From: Carallia brachiata
Taxonomy: Eukaryota; Streptophyta; Magnoliopsida; Malpighiales; Rhizophoraceae
Assembly: GCA_021464245.1 (NCBI GenBank)
Contig: JADCRB010000069.1
Coordinates: 2,614,895 to 2,678,894 of the forward strand
Reading direction: 5' to 3'
DNA length: 64,000 bases
Positions 25,504-37,671 of this stretch are shown here, in pieces. Position 1 is the first letter of the stretch. Every line of letters begins with the position of its first letter. The notes under the pieces are model-generated. The model did no database searches. It was not told where the DNA came from and saw nothing but the letters and a program-made list of their open reading frames with translations. The translations under genes were made by a program, and so were the position numbers.

Positions 25504-28500
25504 TGAGATTGCTTGGCTATGATAGAGTGATCAAAGGGAAAGTCCCTCCAGCTTTGTAATAATAAAAAAGGGAGCAATTTTTTGGATCCAATACATGATG
25601 TTGGGAAAATTTTGTTGAAAATTAAGACTAATTTAATTTGGTAGTTTTACAGTAGAACTCGACGACTTACTTTATTTATTATTTTATTTCATTTTGTTTT
25701 TTTTTGCTTTTAGAATACACCAACGGTATAACGGTCCTATGGTAACATTAATCCTCTTACAATGTGGATTGTTCTTTTATTTTGAATTAAATAAATTAAA
25801 ACTCTCAATATATTAAAACTCTCAATAATTTCACTTGATTTTTCAAAATTTCAAACTCGATCTTTCAAAATTTCAAGGGAGGAATCTGAGAAGAAAAAAG
25901 TCGGTTATGCTAAAATACGCTAAATAAATCCACGTTGATAGGGGCAATCCATATCAGGGGAGGAAATAGGCCAAAACCTTTTGCCTATAGGTAAAGCGTT
26001 TTCAAACTAGACCACCCCCACCAGAACCTAACGTCTCTCTTCTTTTTCTTCGTTCTCTCTGTAAATTATTGTGTTTGTTTGATCGTTTATTTACTGTAAA
26101 ATAATTTATATCTGTAAAATATTTATAAAAAAAAATATTTGCAGTGAAAATAATAATTTTTCTTTATCACTTATTTATAACACAGTTTGTGTTTTTCTTA
26201 AAAATAACTTCAGCTCTGTAAAAGTAGAAATTATTTTACTTGAAAATCTAAAATTTTTTTCAAATTTTACTTATATAAAATATTTTTCATGAAATAAGCA
26301 CAAAAATACTTGTAAAATTATTTTTTATAAAATATTTTATAAGAAATAAACATACCATTTGTTTCAAAACTACTAACGGTAGAAACATCGGCAAGGCCAT
26401 CTATGTATATCTACAGATGCTCAACTCTGCCTATAAATATACGTCTTCTTTGCCTCAAGAACCTGTCCCAACGTCTCTTTTCCTTCCTCCCTCTGCAAAT
26501 ATGTGTTGCTCTCCCTTTCAAGAAAACGGTCATATCGAGGATGTAGATGAGGGATTTTGACGACGGTCGATTTGTATAATCTTTCTTGGTTAAATTTTCT
26601 CTTGCGTAGCCATTATTTTTTTCCTTTTTTTGTTTTCTCCTCCTCCTGTCTTCTTCTCTCTTCTCTTCCCTAACAGAAACTCTTTTCGTTTGTCCAGCGT
26701 TTCCTTTTCTTTCATCATTTTTTTTTCTATTTAAGTTCCTAAAATCTATTCAATCTGCTATTTATTTTTCTATTTCAACCTATTTATTACTTTCTTTGAA
26801 TCTCCAATTCCTTTGTTAGCCTCTTGTCATCTTTCTTGACAGTAACTGCCCGCTTCTTCCATAGGCTGAGAACAGAGGTTATAATTAATCTATCCGTTTC
26901 TAATTCTTTGTGCGTAATTATTTACTACTATTGCTTTGTTGTTCAATCTTGGCTTCTCTTTCTATTTTTTTCTTTTTTCCTTTGCTTATTTGTCCAAATT
27001 CTATCTTTCTTGAAGGAAATCTTGTTTGTGGATTCGTAGATGTCTTCAATTACCAATTTTTGTTGCGTGAAATTATACTGATCCTACTTAATCTGTCTCA
27101 GCCAGATGGGTGATGTGGCTGTCTTGAAGTTTGATTGAATGGATTAGGGTGATCTTATTCCTATTCCAATTTTCATCTTAATAATTCGATATCTCTACTG
27201 TTCAGTAGTTTACCACAATTTAATTTGTAGTAGTTTTTTTCTGGAGTTCACAACTACAGCTACGCAGAGTTCAGGTTTGTAAAATTGATAAAAATTCAGC
27301 GTCGCAATTATTCTGGGGTTAATTTTATTTTCATTTATGTTTTGTTCGTATAATTTTATTTTCATGTGTGCTTTGTTCATATGCTGATACAAAAATTTTT
27401 CTTCTCCTCAGCTTCGCTATTGTTTAATAATTTTTCTCAACTCCATGCTCGTTGAGAATGCTGTATGATTGACTGGTTTTTACATTATGCGAAATCGTGG
27501 TCAGATCAGTTCTCTGTTATCCTTAGAACCGCCAGTGCAACCTGAAGGTTGTGATGATTGGAGCATGAAAATGGAGGTCAGGCTGATCTTTGGATCTAAA
27601 AATCTGTCTTTGATGAGAATAATGAGTGGACTATGATGTTTATTGTCTTGTTCGTCAGGTTTTAAAACTTCTAAATCAGTTTTGTTCAGAATTTTCCTTG
27701 CCTTACAGAGCATGAGTTCATCGGTAGGCTTGCATCATATTTTCTAGTATGGACCTTTCATTCAAGTTATTCTGGACTTGCTTTGTTTGATGATTTGTTT
27801 ATTGATATCCATCATGCGGATGCCTTGTGGCAAACATTTGTGAAAGAATGTCTGATTGTGCAGAGAGACGTCTCTGTTTGTTTGTCGTTCAGGCAACAGT
27901 GGAAGCCTGACAGTAACAACAGAGAATGGGGTTTGTAAACTTGAGAGGCCAAGATCCCCCAAACAGGAAGGGAAGGAAGGAGATGACACTGCAAAGGGCT
28001 GACACTTGAAACCTAGTTGGATTGAGGTAAGCCAATTACTTATTTGACGAGCAAACATGTGCGTCTTGTATGTTTTTATTTTGAATACAAATTATAATTA
28101 ATTTTTTCAAAATAAAATTAATAATTTTTAAAATATAAAAATAATAAATATTTTAAAAATATTAATTTTTATTTAAAAATATCAATCGTAATTTTAATTG
28201 AGATATTATTTAAAATAAAAATATTTGAGATACTAATATTTTTTTTATTTCTTAACATAAAATATAAAAAATTTAGATGTTTTCTTTTACTTTATTTTAT
28301 TTTTTATATATATGAAATAATTGGCTTCAGGGTCATTTATTGTACTAATCCTATTAGAGTATACAATATAGGCGACTGCCAGTTTTTAATCATTTATTTT
28401 GCTTGTTTTATTTGTGTTTCAATTTTCAAACTTATACGGTCACAAAACCACAATCCTCACTCAACTTTGTATATTATTTTATTTTAAAAATAAGTTAGGT

Positions 28501-28899
28501 AGCATCTATATAAACACCCCCTGCTCCCTCTCCAAGATCAAATTAATTAGCTTTAAGGAGTATGCTGTCGTTCTTTAAAAAAGGTTTGGAAAGTTAAAAT
28601 TTAAAATTTTTATTATAAAAGTCTTGAGTTTAAATTTTAAAAATAGAAGAGTGAGATTTATGAGAGGAGAGAATTACTCCATTATGTAGTTTGTGACTAA
28701 ATGAATATCCTAATAAAAAAAAAAAAAAAAAGAGGAGGATGCTGTCTTTTCTAGTGTCTTCTTTTTTTACCTATTCTATTATTGTTATTAAAATCGATTT
28801 TCCAGTAAAAATCACCCCTAAGATCAGCAAGATTCGGCGCTCTTCATACCCAGTTTACTGCAGTTTGCGCTTGCTGCTCCATTTTATGCAACGGTAATC
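25504..28899. other. Intergenic, possible transcribed leader region of locus X1
   Basis: No clear coding sequence. A TATA-like TATAAATA near 26431 is followed by CT-rich DNA typical of plant 5' leaders (26450-26830). Several GT/AG-flanked pieces follow (for example about 27500-27720 and 27840-28030) that could be exons of a noncoding or decayed transcript leading into X1. The stretch 28060-28330 is very AT-rich and poly-A lies at about 28717. Confidence 0.35.
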
Positions 28900-31800
28900 T
28901 TCAGGATTTTGTTTATTTTTCTTTGTTTGTTTGTTTTCTCTTTTTATGGTTCTTTATGGAATTTTTTTTTTCCCGTCTATTGATAAATCTTTGTTGTTTT
29001 TATTTTTGCAGTAAGGGAAGCTACATTCCTAACTCGCTGATTCTTGAAGACCCAATGGGCTGGTGGCGGTTTCCAGATGGTGACAAAGATGTTGTGCTTT
29101 CAAGATACAGAGGTGAGTACAAGAATTCGGTCAAAAATGTCGATAATTTGTTAATTTCTTTAATTTCTACCTCTCCCCGTGTTGCCTTTATAATCCATAT
29201 TTTGCTCTTTTGGACTGCCTTGAATTTGCCGTGTGGTGCCAACTTCCATGGTGATATCAATTGTCCTTCTTGTTGGGTTTTCTGGAAACAACGAGACTTC
29301 GCCGCTCGATTTACGCAAGCAGTCTCCTTGTGCTAGCTTGTGTAGCGAAACTGGTGGAACGGTAAGAAAAGTCCTTTTTATCCTTGTGTTTCTATTCAAT
29401 TGTACATTGAATCAATCTCCTCGTTATTGTTTTCTTTTCCCTATTTGCTAAGCTTGTGTTCTTTTTTATTGTTCTTTATGGACGTTTTTTTTGGTGTTTA
29501 GGGATAGTTCTTTATTTATTTTTCTTGTGGTAAGGGGACATCTGTAACTATAACGTAATATTGCTGGCAGAAAGGCAAGGATGCGCTGGGTTTTCAAGAA
29601 CCAGGAGCCAACATGCATTTCACCGCCAGACAATATAATTGCACTTGAAGACATAGAGTGCTGAGGGCGTGAATTTTGGAATTATTGTCTCTGGATTTAG
29701 TTTTGATCTCTGATCTCTCCAAGAAGATGCGGAATAGGACTGTGCAGTTCTTTATTTGTCTTTACTCTCTTAATTTAGTAATTTCTATTTGGCCCTGTGT
29801 TGCTTTTTACTTGTTCTTGATAGTTCTTTTTTTTGGGGGGGGGTTTCAGTTTAAAGAGAAAGTCAAAAGACATGGTCAATTAGGATCTCTAATCTTAAGG
29901 CCATCAATACCATGAGAAATATCAACCCTTCTGGTGACTTTACTTTTAACTTGATCACAAATTTGGCGGTATACCTTTTTTCTGATTAGCTTCTTTCAAC
30001 TCGATTTTGACAGATGTTTTCATTGTTGAATATTTGTAGTTTCTGTTACTTGACCCATTTGCATTTTTTTTTTTTTTGTTTAGATACTGAAAAGATGGTG
30101 GTATTGTAGTGAATGATATATGACATAGTTCCATAATAATGGAGATCAGAGAAGCAGTTTTTACATGCCTTGTCCGTGTTTTGGATAAAAACAATACTAA
30201 GAACTTCATGACAATGGTTCGTAATTGGTGCAAGTATATATATAGAAAGGTGTCATGTATATGTGTAGGAGTTCAGTTGCTCCCACTTCTTGTTTGTTGC
30301 ATTTTTTAGTGTAGAAAGAAATAATTTTAAGTTTAGGATGTCACTGCTCCTTCTTGTTTATTGTGGAAAATTAATTTTCTTTTTTTCAATTTTCAAGTCT
30401 CTTCAGCTGACTAGTGGAAGGATGTGAACCTTTTCAAGCTGCTATTAGTTTCTTTCTCTTTGTTTGTGCTTTTTATGGTTCTTTATCAATTTTTTTTTTT
30501 CGTTTTGTTATAGTTCATTATTTTTTTATTATTTTTTTGCCATAAGGAAATCACATTTCTAATTCTAACCTAATCTTGCTGATGGAAACAACAAGGATGT
30601 GCTGGGTCTAGAAGACCCGAGGCTGGACACTGTTGTTGTGAATTTTGGAATTCTGGCCTTGCTCCCTGATCTATCTGCCGAGAAGATTTGGAGTATGATG
30701 GTGCAGTGATTGGTTGTATAATCTTTTGATTTTTAATTTCTTCTTTTTCCCTGTGTTGCTTTTACACTATAGTTTATCATTCATTTTTTTAATTCTAGTT
30801 TCAAGAGAAAAGAGCTGGAGGCTGACCTGGTCCTAATTACAGTGGCCATTTTCCCGTTTGATTCAGATTTGCATAGATGTCATTCATACACATAAAACGA
30901 ACAAGCCATGGATGATGGCAGAAAACCCCATTGAAGTTGATACTGACTCATGCAGAATGAGGAGATTTCCCGTTATATGCTTGTTTTCCACAACTTTTTT
31001 TTTTTTTTTCCTTATAGCTTATGCTGGCTTCACACTGCATATAGGACAATTAAAAGGGTTGTCAAGGTGAGTTGATATATATGGTGGACTAATTAATCTT
31101 ACGCACAAAATATTTGGGAGCTGGATGACGTGAAAAATGAACTTCTTTTGCCAGGTAATTGCAGAAGTTTGAATCAATGATTCATTGAATAGATTCTGTA
31201 TAATTTCATTGTATTTTGATTATCTTACACTGTGACAGCGATGTGATGCCCAAGTTGTAGCTATCTTTTGGGAATGCCTTGAATTTTCCATCTGGTGCTA
31301 GCTTCCATGGTGATATCAATATCTTCTTGTTAGTTATCATGGGACCAGCAAGACTTGGCTGTTCCATTTCGCATCCAAGCAATCTCCCAATGCTAATATG
31401 CTCCAGGAAAGAGTAGCTCAGCTCTTGGCTTGACAGCTTATGTAGCAAATATCCCAAGGTGGAACAGTAAGATTTTTTTATTTTTATTTTTTTAAAATTT
31501 TTTTTAATTTTTCTGTGTTCGAGACATGAGTTAGATCATAAGTTATTTTGATATCTATGACTTAACATCTAGGTTTTGGGAAGTGGAGCACTTCTTTTAT
31601 TGGCATTTGGTGCCTTCCAACTTTGTTCATGATGAGTTTTCATTGAAACAGGATGAAAGAACTTCTGCTATTTCACTGGCAAGCAAGATGGTTGAGTCAC
31701 TAAATTTTTTGCCTCTGCAGGTTATTTCCTTCTGTCACTGAATTTTTGTATGCACAGATTAAAGTGTTGTACTCCTTGGTGACTTCTTTTCTGATGTTAA

Positions 31801-32730
31801 ATGTTAGTTAACTCCTAGCCAAGCATATACGAAGGAAGTAAATCAGCTAAGTTCTTTCAATCTTTCAAAGCTTAATTGTCTTGAAGGTATGTGGGATTTG
31901 AAGGTACTGCAGAAGCTTATTCATATTCATGCAGTGTAAAAAATTTAGTCTTGATTGTTCTTTTTGCATTTCAGTATTTACTAAATCATCTGGAATGAAA
32001 TTTAACCGAGTGGCCTTATCACTGGATACAAGAACTATGTTGCAGGGAAGGAATTCCCAGATGAGACGCACAAACTCGTTGGCATTGCATTACTTCGGGA
32101 CCCACGTTCAGGGCTCTGGACCTGATAATATGCAATCAATACAAGTTGAACCAGGATAACTTTCCTTGAGTATTATCAGTTCTAGAATTGGTGAACTGTT
32201 GTTTTAAATATTTTTGAGTTACACTTGAGATCAAGGAATGCAATTTTTACATGTCTCTTGTCGCTTGCTTGTCTTTGTAACATTAATTCTGTGCCATCAG
32301 ATTCTTGGCAGGATGCATTGGAACCTCTTCATAGACAATTAATAAGCATTAGAGGCTGCCAAGACATCAACCAATTGAGCTAGTTTAGTAAGTATTAAGC
32401 ATTTTTTATCTAATGAAAAGAAAGAAAATCTTTTTGTGCCTTGCAGTACTCTTGAAACTGGTAGGAAATGTTAACTAAATCCTATCTGCAGCCATGAACC
32501 AGGATAGATTGGCAGACTGTATTGATCGAGCTGTCAACTTCATCCTGTACTTTATGAGAGGTGCTTTTGCAGAGGTAACCAGTTCAAATTCTCTATCTCT
32601 GCCTCTCTCTTTCCCATTAGCAATTGATGCTTGCTAAAATTTTGAGCTTGTGCAGCATCATATTAACTAATGGAAGCACAATTTTTTTTCAGCAATTTGC
32701 TGAATGACTGTAAGTCCGTCTTCCTTTCCC
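28900..32730 (+). pseudogene. Locus X1: unrecognised, spliced-looking, partly decayed gene
   Basis: I do not recognise this gene. Support for it being gene-derived: exon-like segments flanked by plausible splice sites, for example an open segment after TTTTGCAG at about 29011 (reads SYIPNSLILEDPMGWWRF) ending before GTGAGT at about 29112; an open segment at 31600-31715 (HDEFSLKQDERT, SLASKMVESL); and one at 31975-32160 (KSSGMKFNRVALSLDTRTML). The last two are closely matched in X2 at about 50897-51000 and 51290-51460, so the duplication includes coding-like sequence. Internally, pieces are repeated: about 28943-29029, 29465-29552 and 30472-30560; 29213-29365 and 31264-31470; 29570-29810 and 30592-30770. 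No continuous protein can be assembled without guessing, so I treat it as decayed or possibly noncoding. Confidence 0.45.
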
Positions 32731-33087
32731 ATTAGCTTATAGGGTAAGCTTTATTTTGAGGGTCTGAGATATCGGTTAATAAATTTATAAATTAAAATTA
32801 AAATAATTTTACATATATAATTCATTTAACTTAATTTATAAAAAAAAATTTATTATTTAAACACTCTTAAATTTGAACAGACTTATTTTTAAGACTACCA
32901 CCGAATTACCACCCCGAAATCAGGGAAAAACAGAAAAGCACGCGCGCGTGCCTAAGCTAAAGTGAAGAAGACAAGTGATGGAGAGGCTGCTGCCACGCGC
33001 TAGATATTTTTATTGACTTTAGCGGCTGCGTATCACGAATCCTTAAATTTTTTAAGAAAAATATAAATAATAATATAATTATAAATA
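32731..33087. other. Intergenic
   Basis: AT-rich. No gene seen. Confidence 0.4.
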
Positions 33088-33309
33088 CTTAAAAATTTAA
33101 ATCGTTATATTATAAAAAATATATTATATTTAAAAAATAAATAAATTATTAAATATTATTATATTAATTATGAATTGTATACTTCATTAGTGTTAAATAG
33201 ACACTTAAAAAATTTTAAATCATTATACTGTAAAAAAAATATATTATATTTAAAAAATAAATAAATTATTTAATATTATTATATTAATTATGAATTACAT
33301 ACTCCATTA
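33088..33309. repeat. AT-rich tandem duplication
   Basis: Two adjacent units of roughly 115 bp, each containing AATATATTATATTTAAAAAA, AATAAATAAATTATT and TTAATTATGAATT, differing by scattered substitutions. Confidence 0.75.
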
Positions 33310-33692
33310 GGGTGTGTTTGGAGTACGAGGAAAAGAGGGGAAATGAGGGGAAGAAAAAAGAAAAAGAAAGAAAGTGAAGAGAAAATAAAATTGTTTGGAG
33401 TGATAGAGAAAGTTGAGAGAAAGAAAATAGGCGAAAGAAAATGTGAATAGTAATTTGTGAGAGAAAAAGTGAGGAGAAAATAAAATTGTTTAGAGTGGTA
33501 GAAAAAGGTGAGAGAAAGAAAGTATGGTAAAAGAAAAGGTAAATAGTAATTTGTGAGAGAAAAAGTAGAGAGAAAATAAAGTTATTTAGAATGGTGTAGA
33601 AAGTGAGGAGAAAGAAAAGTGAAAAAGAAAAATAAATAGTAATAATAATTATTTTTTTTTCTCTAATTTTCTCTCTAACACTAAATACAACA
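33310..33692. mobile_element. PIF/Harbinger (Tourist)-like MITE with internal purine-rich tandem repeats
   Basis: The element is flanked by TTA on both sides (33307-33309 and 33693-33695), the target site typical of PIF/Harbinger MITEs. Its left end GGTGTGTTTGGAGT resembles the reverse complement of its right end, GTTGTATTTAGTGTTAGAGAG. The uninserted neighbour repeat (33181-33200) reads CATTAGTGTTAA, matching the predicted empty site. The interior is about three copies of a purine-rich unit of about 110 bp containing GAATAGTAATTTGTGAGAG or close variants. Confidence 0.65.
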
Positions 33693-33934
33693 TTAGTGTG
33701 GAGGTAGTTTTGTACTAATTAGCTAATAATAATTATAAAGAACGTATGATTGATGTAACATGGTTATTAACGACAACCTATCCAAGTGGGAGATAGGGAT
33801 TGGTGATTAACGATTGATTTTTCTTTTCAAAAAAGAAAAACCAAGTTGGGGAAAGGGATTGATTGCTGGGGAAGAACCCAAACATGGTTATCAACATCAT
33901 TATATGAAAAAAAATAAATACATACATTTTCGTA

Positions 33935-33978
<44 letters not shown>

Positions 33979-34535
33979 TTTTTATATTTCATTAATGAAA
34001 AATTGGGTGTTAACTGTTGACGCGACGACCTACAGTGCTGTGATAATTATAGAAGGAGAATAAGTCTCGCCGCGCCGTCTTAAAGAGTTCACACTTCCCA
34101 AGGTTCGCCGCCTGTAAATTCTATCAAGAATAGCTCATTTCCGGTGTCGTTGTCCCGTTTTGTTTTTTTAAACAAAAAAAAAAGTCCGATGACGTTGATT
34201 CTTTTTAAAGTAATTTTTAAATAATTATAAATATAATTTAATAGTATTTAATAATTTATTTATTTTTTATAATCTAATTATCTAATAATTTACACTATTT
34301 TATAATTATTTTAATTTTAATTTTTTTTTGTGTTTATAAGCTTTCAAGGGTTTTTTTTTTTGATCTATTTTTCGAAATTTCTTTTTTTTATTCTTTTTCA
34401 TAATGACGTGCTAGGAAATATATGTGCCTTTTTTTTATATTAAAACTCTTGATAACAAAAAAAATTCTGTCCCCAATATATTTTGTAAGCCAAATCGCCT
34501 GGTGGTGCAGAATTCCAGCCTTCCAGAGCCACGCC
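33693..34535. other. P450 upstream module of the truncated copy, with AT microsatellite
   Basis: Contains the dispersed GTGGGA/GGTTATCAAC repeat unit (about 33730-33905), a (TA)n run (about 33938-33975) and the duplicated P450 upstream module (about 34018-34165, with TTCGCCGCCTGTAAATT). It ends with the TATA-like AAATATATG at 34416-34424, as seen upstream of the full-length P450 copies. Confidence 0.55.
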
Positions 34536-34632
34536 ATGGATCAAGCCACTGCCAAAAAAATGGTCAACGTCTCACCTTCATCCTTTTCTCTTGTTATGCT
34601 CATTCTTGCTCTTACTTTGATCCTAGTCCTCT
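34536..34632 (+). pseudogene. Truncated 5' remnant of a CYP80/CYP76-type P450
   Basis: The first 30 or so codons match the membrane-anchor start of the three full P450 copies (MDQATAKKMVNVSPSS, then LILALTLILVL). The preceding non-coding DNA matches them too. Similarity stops at about 34632, where the other copies continue with KNF and the proline-rich hinge; here AT-rich DNA and a stop follow. The AT-rich DNA immediately after matches the upstream flanks of the next copies (45360-45540 and 56750-56920), so the break looks like a deletion or unequal exchange joining this copy to the flank of the next. Confidence 0.85.
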
Positions 34633-36025
34633 TACTCATTTTTTTATAAAGCAAATTTATTTATTATTTTATACTGTATAATTTTAATTTTTTTTATTTT
34701 AAATAATTTTTAATTATTATATAAATATCAGATTATAAATAAATTATATTTATTAAAAAAATGAATCAAATTAGATTTTTCCTGAAAAAGGTTATTTAGC
34801 AGACAACATTAATACAACTGCCATTATGCATTAGCTTTTGGAGTCTTTTTTTTTTTTCCTTTGAACAAGTGTTGGAATCTCAATTAGTCGTTAGTGAGAT
34901 TCATGATAACAGATTAAGAAAAAGTTAGATTTTTAGACAGAAAAAAACTTGAAAAACGTCTAGATATAATTAGTCTATTTCAATATGTAAGTCATTGGAT
35001 TGTAAATGTAATTAAGTAATAGTGATTTTTATTTTTTTTTAATTGTACTTAAAATCGAGTACAATCAATTGTATTCAGATAATTTTTTTTATAAATTTTT
35101 GTTAAAAACATAACAGTACCGAATAGATTTATAGGATTCGTCTCAGTACAATTAAATCGTCAGGCATATAATTGGGACGAAAAATATACAGTGCACATGA
35201 TAGACGGCGCTAAAATGCTTGCTTGTTTATTAATAAGCCTCGCCGTGCCGTGTAAAGAGTTTGCATTTCCCAAGATTCGCCGCTTGTAAATTTTATCAAG
35301 AAGAGCTTGGTTTCAGTTTCCTACTCTAGGGCCGCGTATTTCCGTCATTACTATTAATGAAATACAATTATTTATTAATTTAGTATAGTTACATTTAAAA
35401 AATATAAAAAATAAAAATTAAAATTAAAATTAAATAAATGTTATTTTAAAATTTAAAGTTTATATTTCACATAATATATATTAAAAAATAAATTTTCTTT
35501 AAAAAAATTAATTTTTTTTTAAAATTATTACACTAAATATGAATGTATTTTTATTTTGTGAAGTATTAATTACATTTTCTCCCATCTATACAGTGCAGCT
35601 CAAAACTTTTTCCCTATAAAAAATAGCTCATTTTCCCGTGTCGTTCTCCCAAGTGCCAAGGTGTTGATTTTTTTTAAAAATTACTTCAATTTTGGTATAA
35701 TAAAATAATTATGCTAATTTAATAGTATTTAAAAGTAATTTTTTTATTTTTATAATTTAATTATCAAGTAATTTATATCACTTTATAATTATTTTAAAAG
35801 TAAACATATTAAATTTTTTTTTATGTGTTTATAAACTTTCAAGAGTTTTTTGTTTTTTGGGTTGATCTTTCTTTTCCTTTTTTATAATAACGTGTTAGTG
35901 CTAAGAAATATATGTGCCATTTTTTTTTTATTTTAAAACTCTCAATAAAAATTTATTTTTCCCACCAATATATTTTGGAAGCCGAATCGCCAGATGGTGA
36001 GGAATTCCAGCTTTCCAGGCCCACC
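34633..36025. promoter_or_regulatory. Upstream region of P450 copy 1
   Basis: Duplicated upstream DNA shared with copies 2 and 3, including GTTATTTAGCAGACAA-like and TTCGCCGCTTGTAAATTTTA segments (about 35275-35300). A TATA-like AAATATATG lies at 35906-35914, about 115 bp before the start codon, and the leader then runs AT-rich to the ATG. Confidence 0.5.
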
Positions 36026-37671
36026 ATGGATCAAACAACTGCCAAAGAATTCCTCAACGTCTCACCTTCATCCTCTTCTCTTAGGATCCTTCTTCTTGCT
36101 CTTCTTACTTTCATCGTCATCCTCAAGAATTTCGGCCGTCCGTCCTCAAAAAGACGGCGACTCCCACCAGGTCCTAAGCCATGGCCTATTATTGGAAACA
36201 TTCTCCAATTGGGGGAAAAGCCTCACATCTCAATGGCAAACTTTGCTAAAGTTCATGGCCCTTTGATTTCAGTAAAGCTCGGAACTCAGCTCCTTGTTTT
36301 CGGGTCTTCTCCCGAGGCAGCAGCCGAGATTTTTAGAACCCACGACAGATCGCTCTCTGGTAGACAATTGCCGAAAGTGGCTCCTTATGATACTCACGTC
36401 ACGGACCGCTTGTCCCTGGTTTGGTCCTCTGATTGCAGCGATCACTGGAAATTCCTGAGAGGTTTATGCAAAACCGAGTTATTTTCCTCCAAAGCAATTG
36501 AATCACAAGCCAGCCTGAGAGAGAAGAAAGTAGTCGAGATGGCGGACTTCTTGGCTTCCAGGGAAGGAAAAATTGTTAATATTGGAGAAGCAGTGTTTGC
36601 TACTGTTTTTAACATCATGGGTAATCTTTTGCTCTCCAGGGACTTCATTAGTTTGAAAGATGGAGCACTAAGTAGCAAATTGAAGAGTATTGTCTGGAAG
36701 ACGCTGGAATTGGGGGCTGCTCCAAATATCTCTGATTTTTATCCTTTCCTTGCTCCCTTGGACCTTCAAGGCCTTAAAAGGAAGAACTTACAGTGCGTTA
36801 ATGAATTGTATGCCACGTGGGCTGAATACATCAAAGAAAGAAGAGAAAGCAGCAACAACAACAATTCTCAAAAAGCTGATTTCTTAGATGTTTTTCTTGC
36901 AAATGGGTTTGATGACGACCAAATCAATTGGCTGCTTCTTGTATGGATGCCATCCCCTCAATTGCTAAATAATTACGCCTCCATTTCTTTTTCTTTCATG
37001 ACCAGCTGATTAAGAGAAACGGCTATGCTAATGGTCAATTATTGTTGTAACTTAATTTGCAGGAATTGATTGTAGCAGGCACGGACACAAACTCCACAAC
37101 AATGGAGTGGGCAATGGCTGAGCTGCTCAAAAACAAAGAAGTGATGAATAAAGCGCGCGAAGAGCTACAAAAAGAAATCGAAAGCAGCAATTCGCTAAAC
37201 GGATCTCGCGTCATTCAGCTTCCATATTTAAATGCATGCGTCAAAGAAACACTGAGGCTACACCCTCCTGCACCATTCCTTGTTCCACGTCGAGCTCTGG
37301 AGACCTGTGAGGTTATGGGTTACACGATTCCAAAAGATTCTAAAGTGATAGTCAACGTTTGGGCTATTGGACGCGATCGCGCTATTTGGAAAGACCCTTT
37401 ATCCTTTAAACCCGAAAGGTTTCTAGGCTCAAATTTGGACTTCAAAGGTCATGATTACGAGTTTTTACCATTTGGGGCAGGAAGAAGAATTTGCGCTGGA
37501 CTACCAATGGCGACTGTCCAGTTGCACTTGATTTTAGCATCTTTGATTGGTTGCTTTGATTGGTCTCTTCCAGAAGGCGAGGATCCTTCCAAATTAGACA
37601 TGAGCGAGAAGTTTGGCATAACATTGCAGAAAGAACAGCCTCTGCTTTTTGTTCCCAAACGAATTGTGTGA
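36026..37671 (+). CDS. Cytochrome P450, CYP80/CYP76 type, copy 1
   Basis: Microsomal haem monooxygenase of the plant CYP71 clan. Exons are 36026-36940 and 37063-37671, with a 122-bp phase-0 GT-AG intron, giving 507 residues. The start is the ATG of MDQTTAKE, conserved in all four copies. An N-terminal membrane anchor (about 19-36) is followed by the hinge LPPGPKPWPIIGN (46-58), I-helix AGTDT (310-314), K-helix ETLR (367-370), PERF (422-425) and haem loop FGAGRRICAG (442-451) with axial Cys449. The segment YLNACVKETLRLHPPAPFL resembles CYP80 enzymes, which include N-methylcoclaurine 3'-hydroxylase and other alkaloid oxidases; CYP76 is the alternative. Oddities: the haem loop has CAG where the other copies and most plant P450s have CPG, and AIGRDR replaces the usual AIGRDP. 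Substrate unknown. Confidence 0.94.

Noticed and set aside
27490..27870. Box C/D snoRNA candidates (TGATGA with later CTGA)
   Set aside because: No terminal stems or consistent C'/D' boxes, and such short motifs are common by chance in this composition.
35912..36025. In-frame upstream ATGs that would add about 38 residues to P450 copies 1 and 2
   Set aside because: The upstream ATG overlaps the TATA-like motif. The added residues are not conserved in copy 3, and the membrane anchor expected at the true N-terminus follows MDQ.
36941..37062. Premature stop in each P450 after the MPSP segment
   Set aside because: It lies within a GT-AG intron present at the same place in all copies; splicing restores NWLLL joined to ELIVAGTD.
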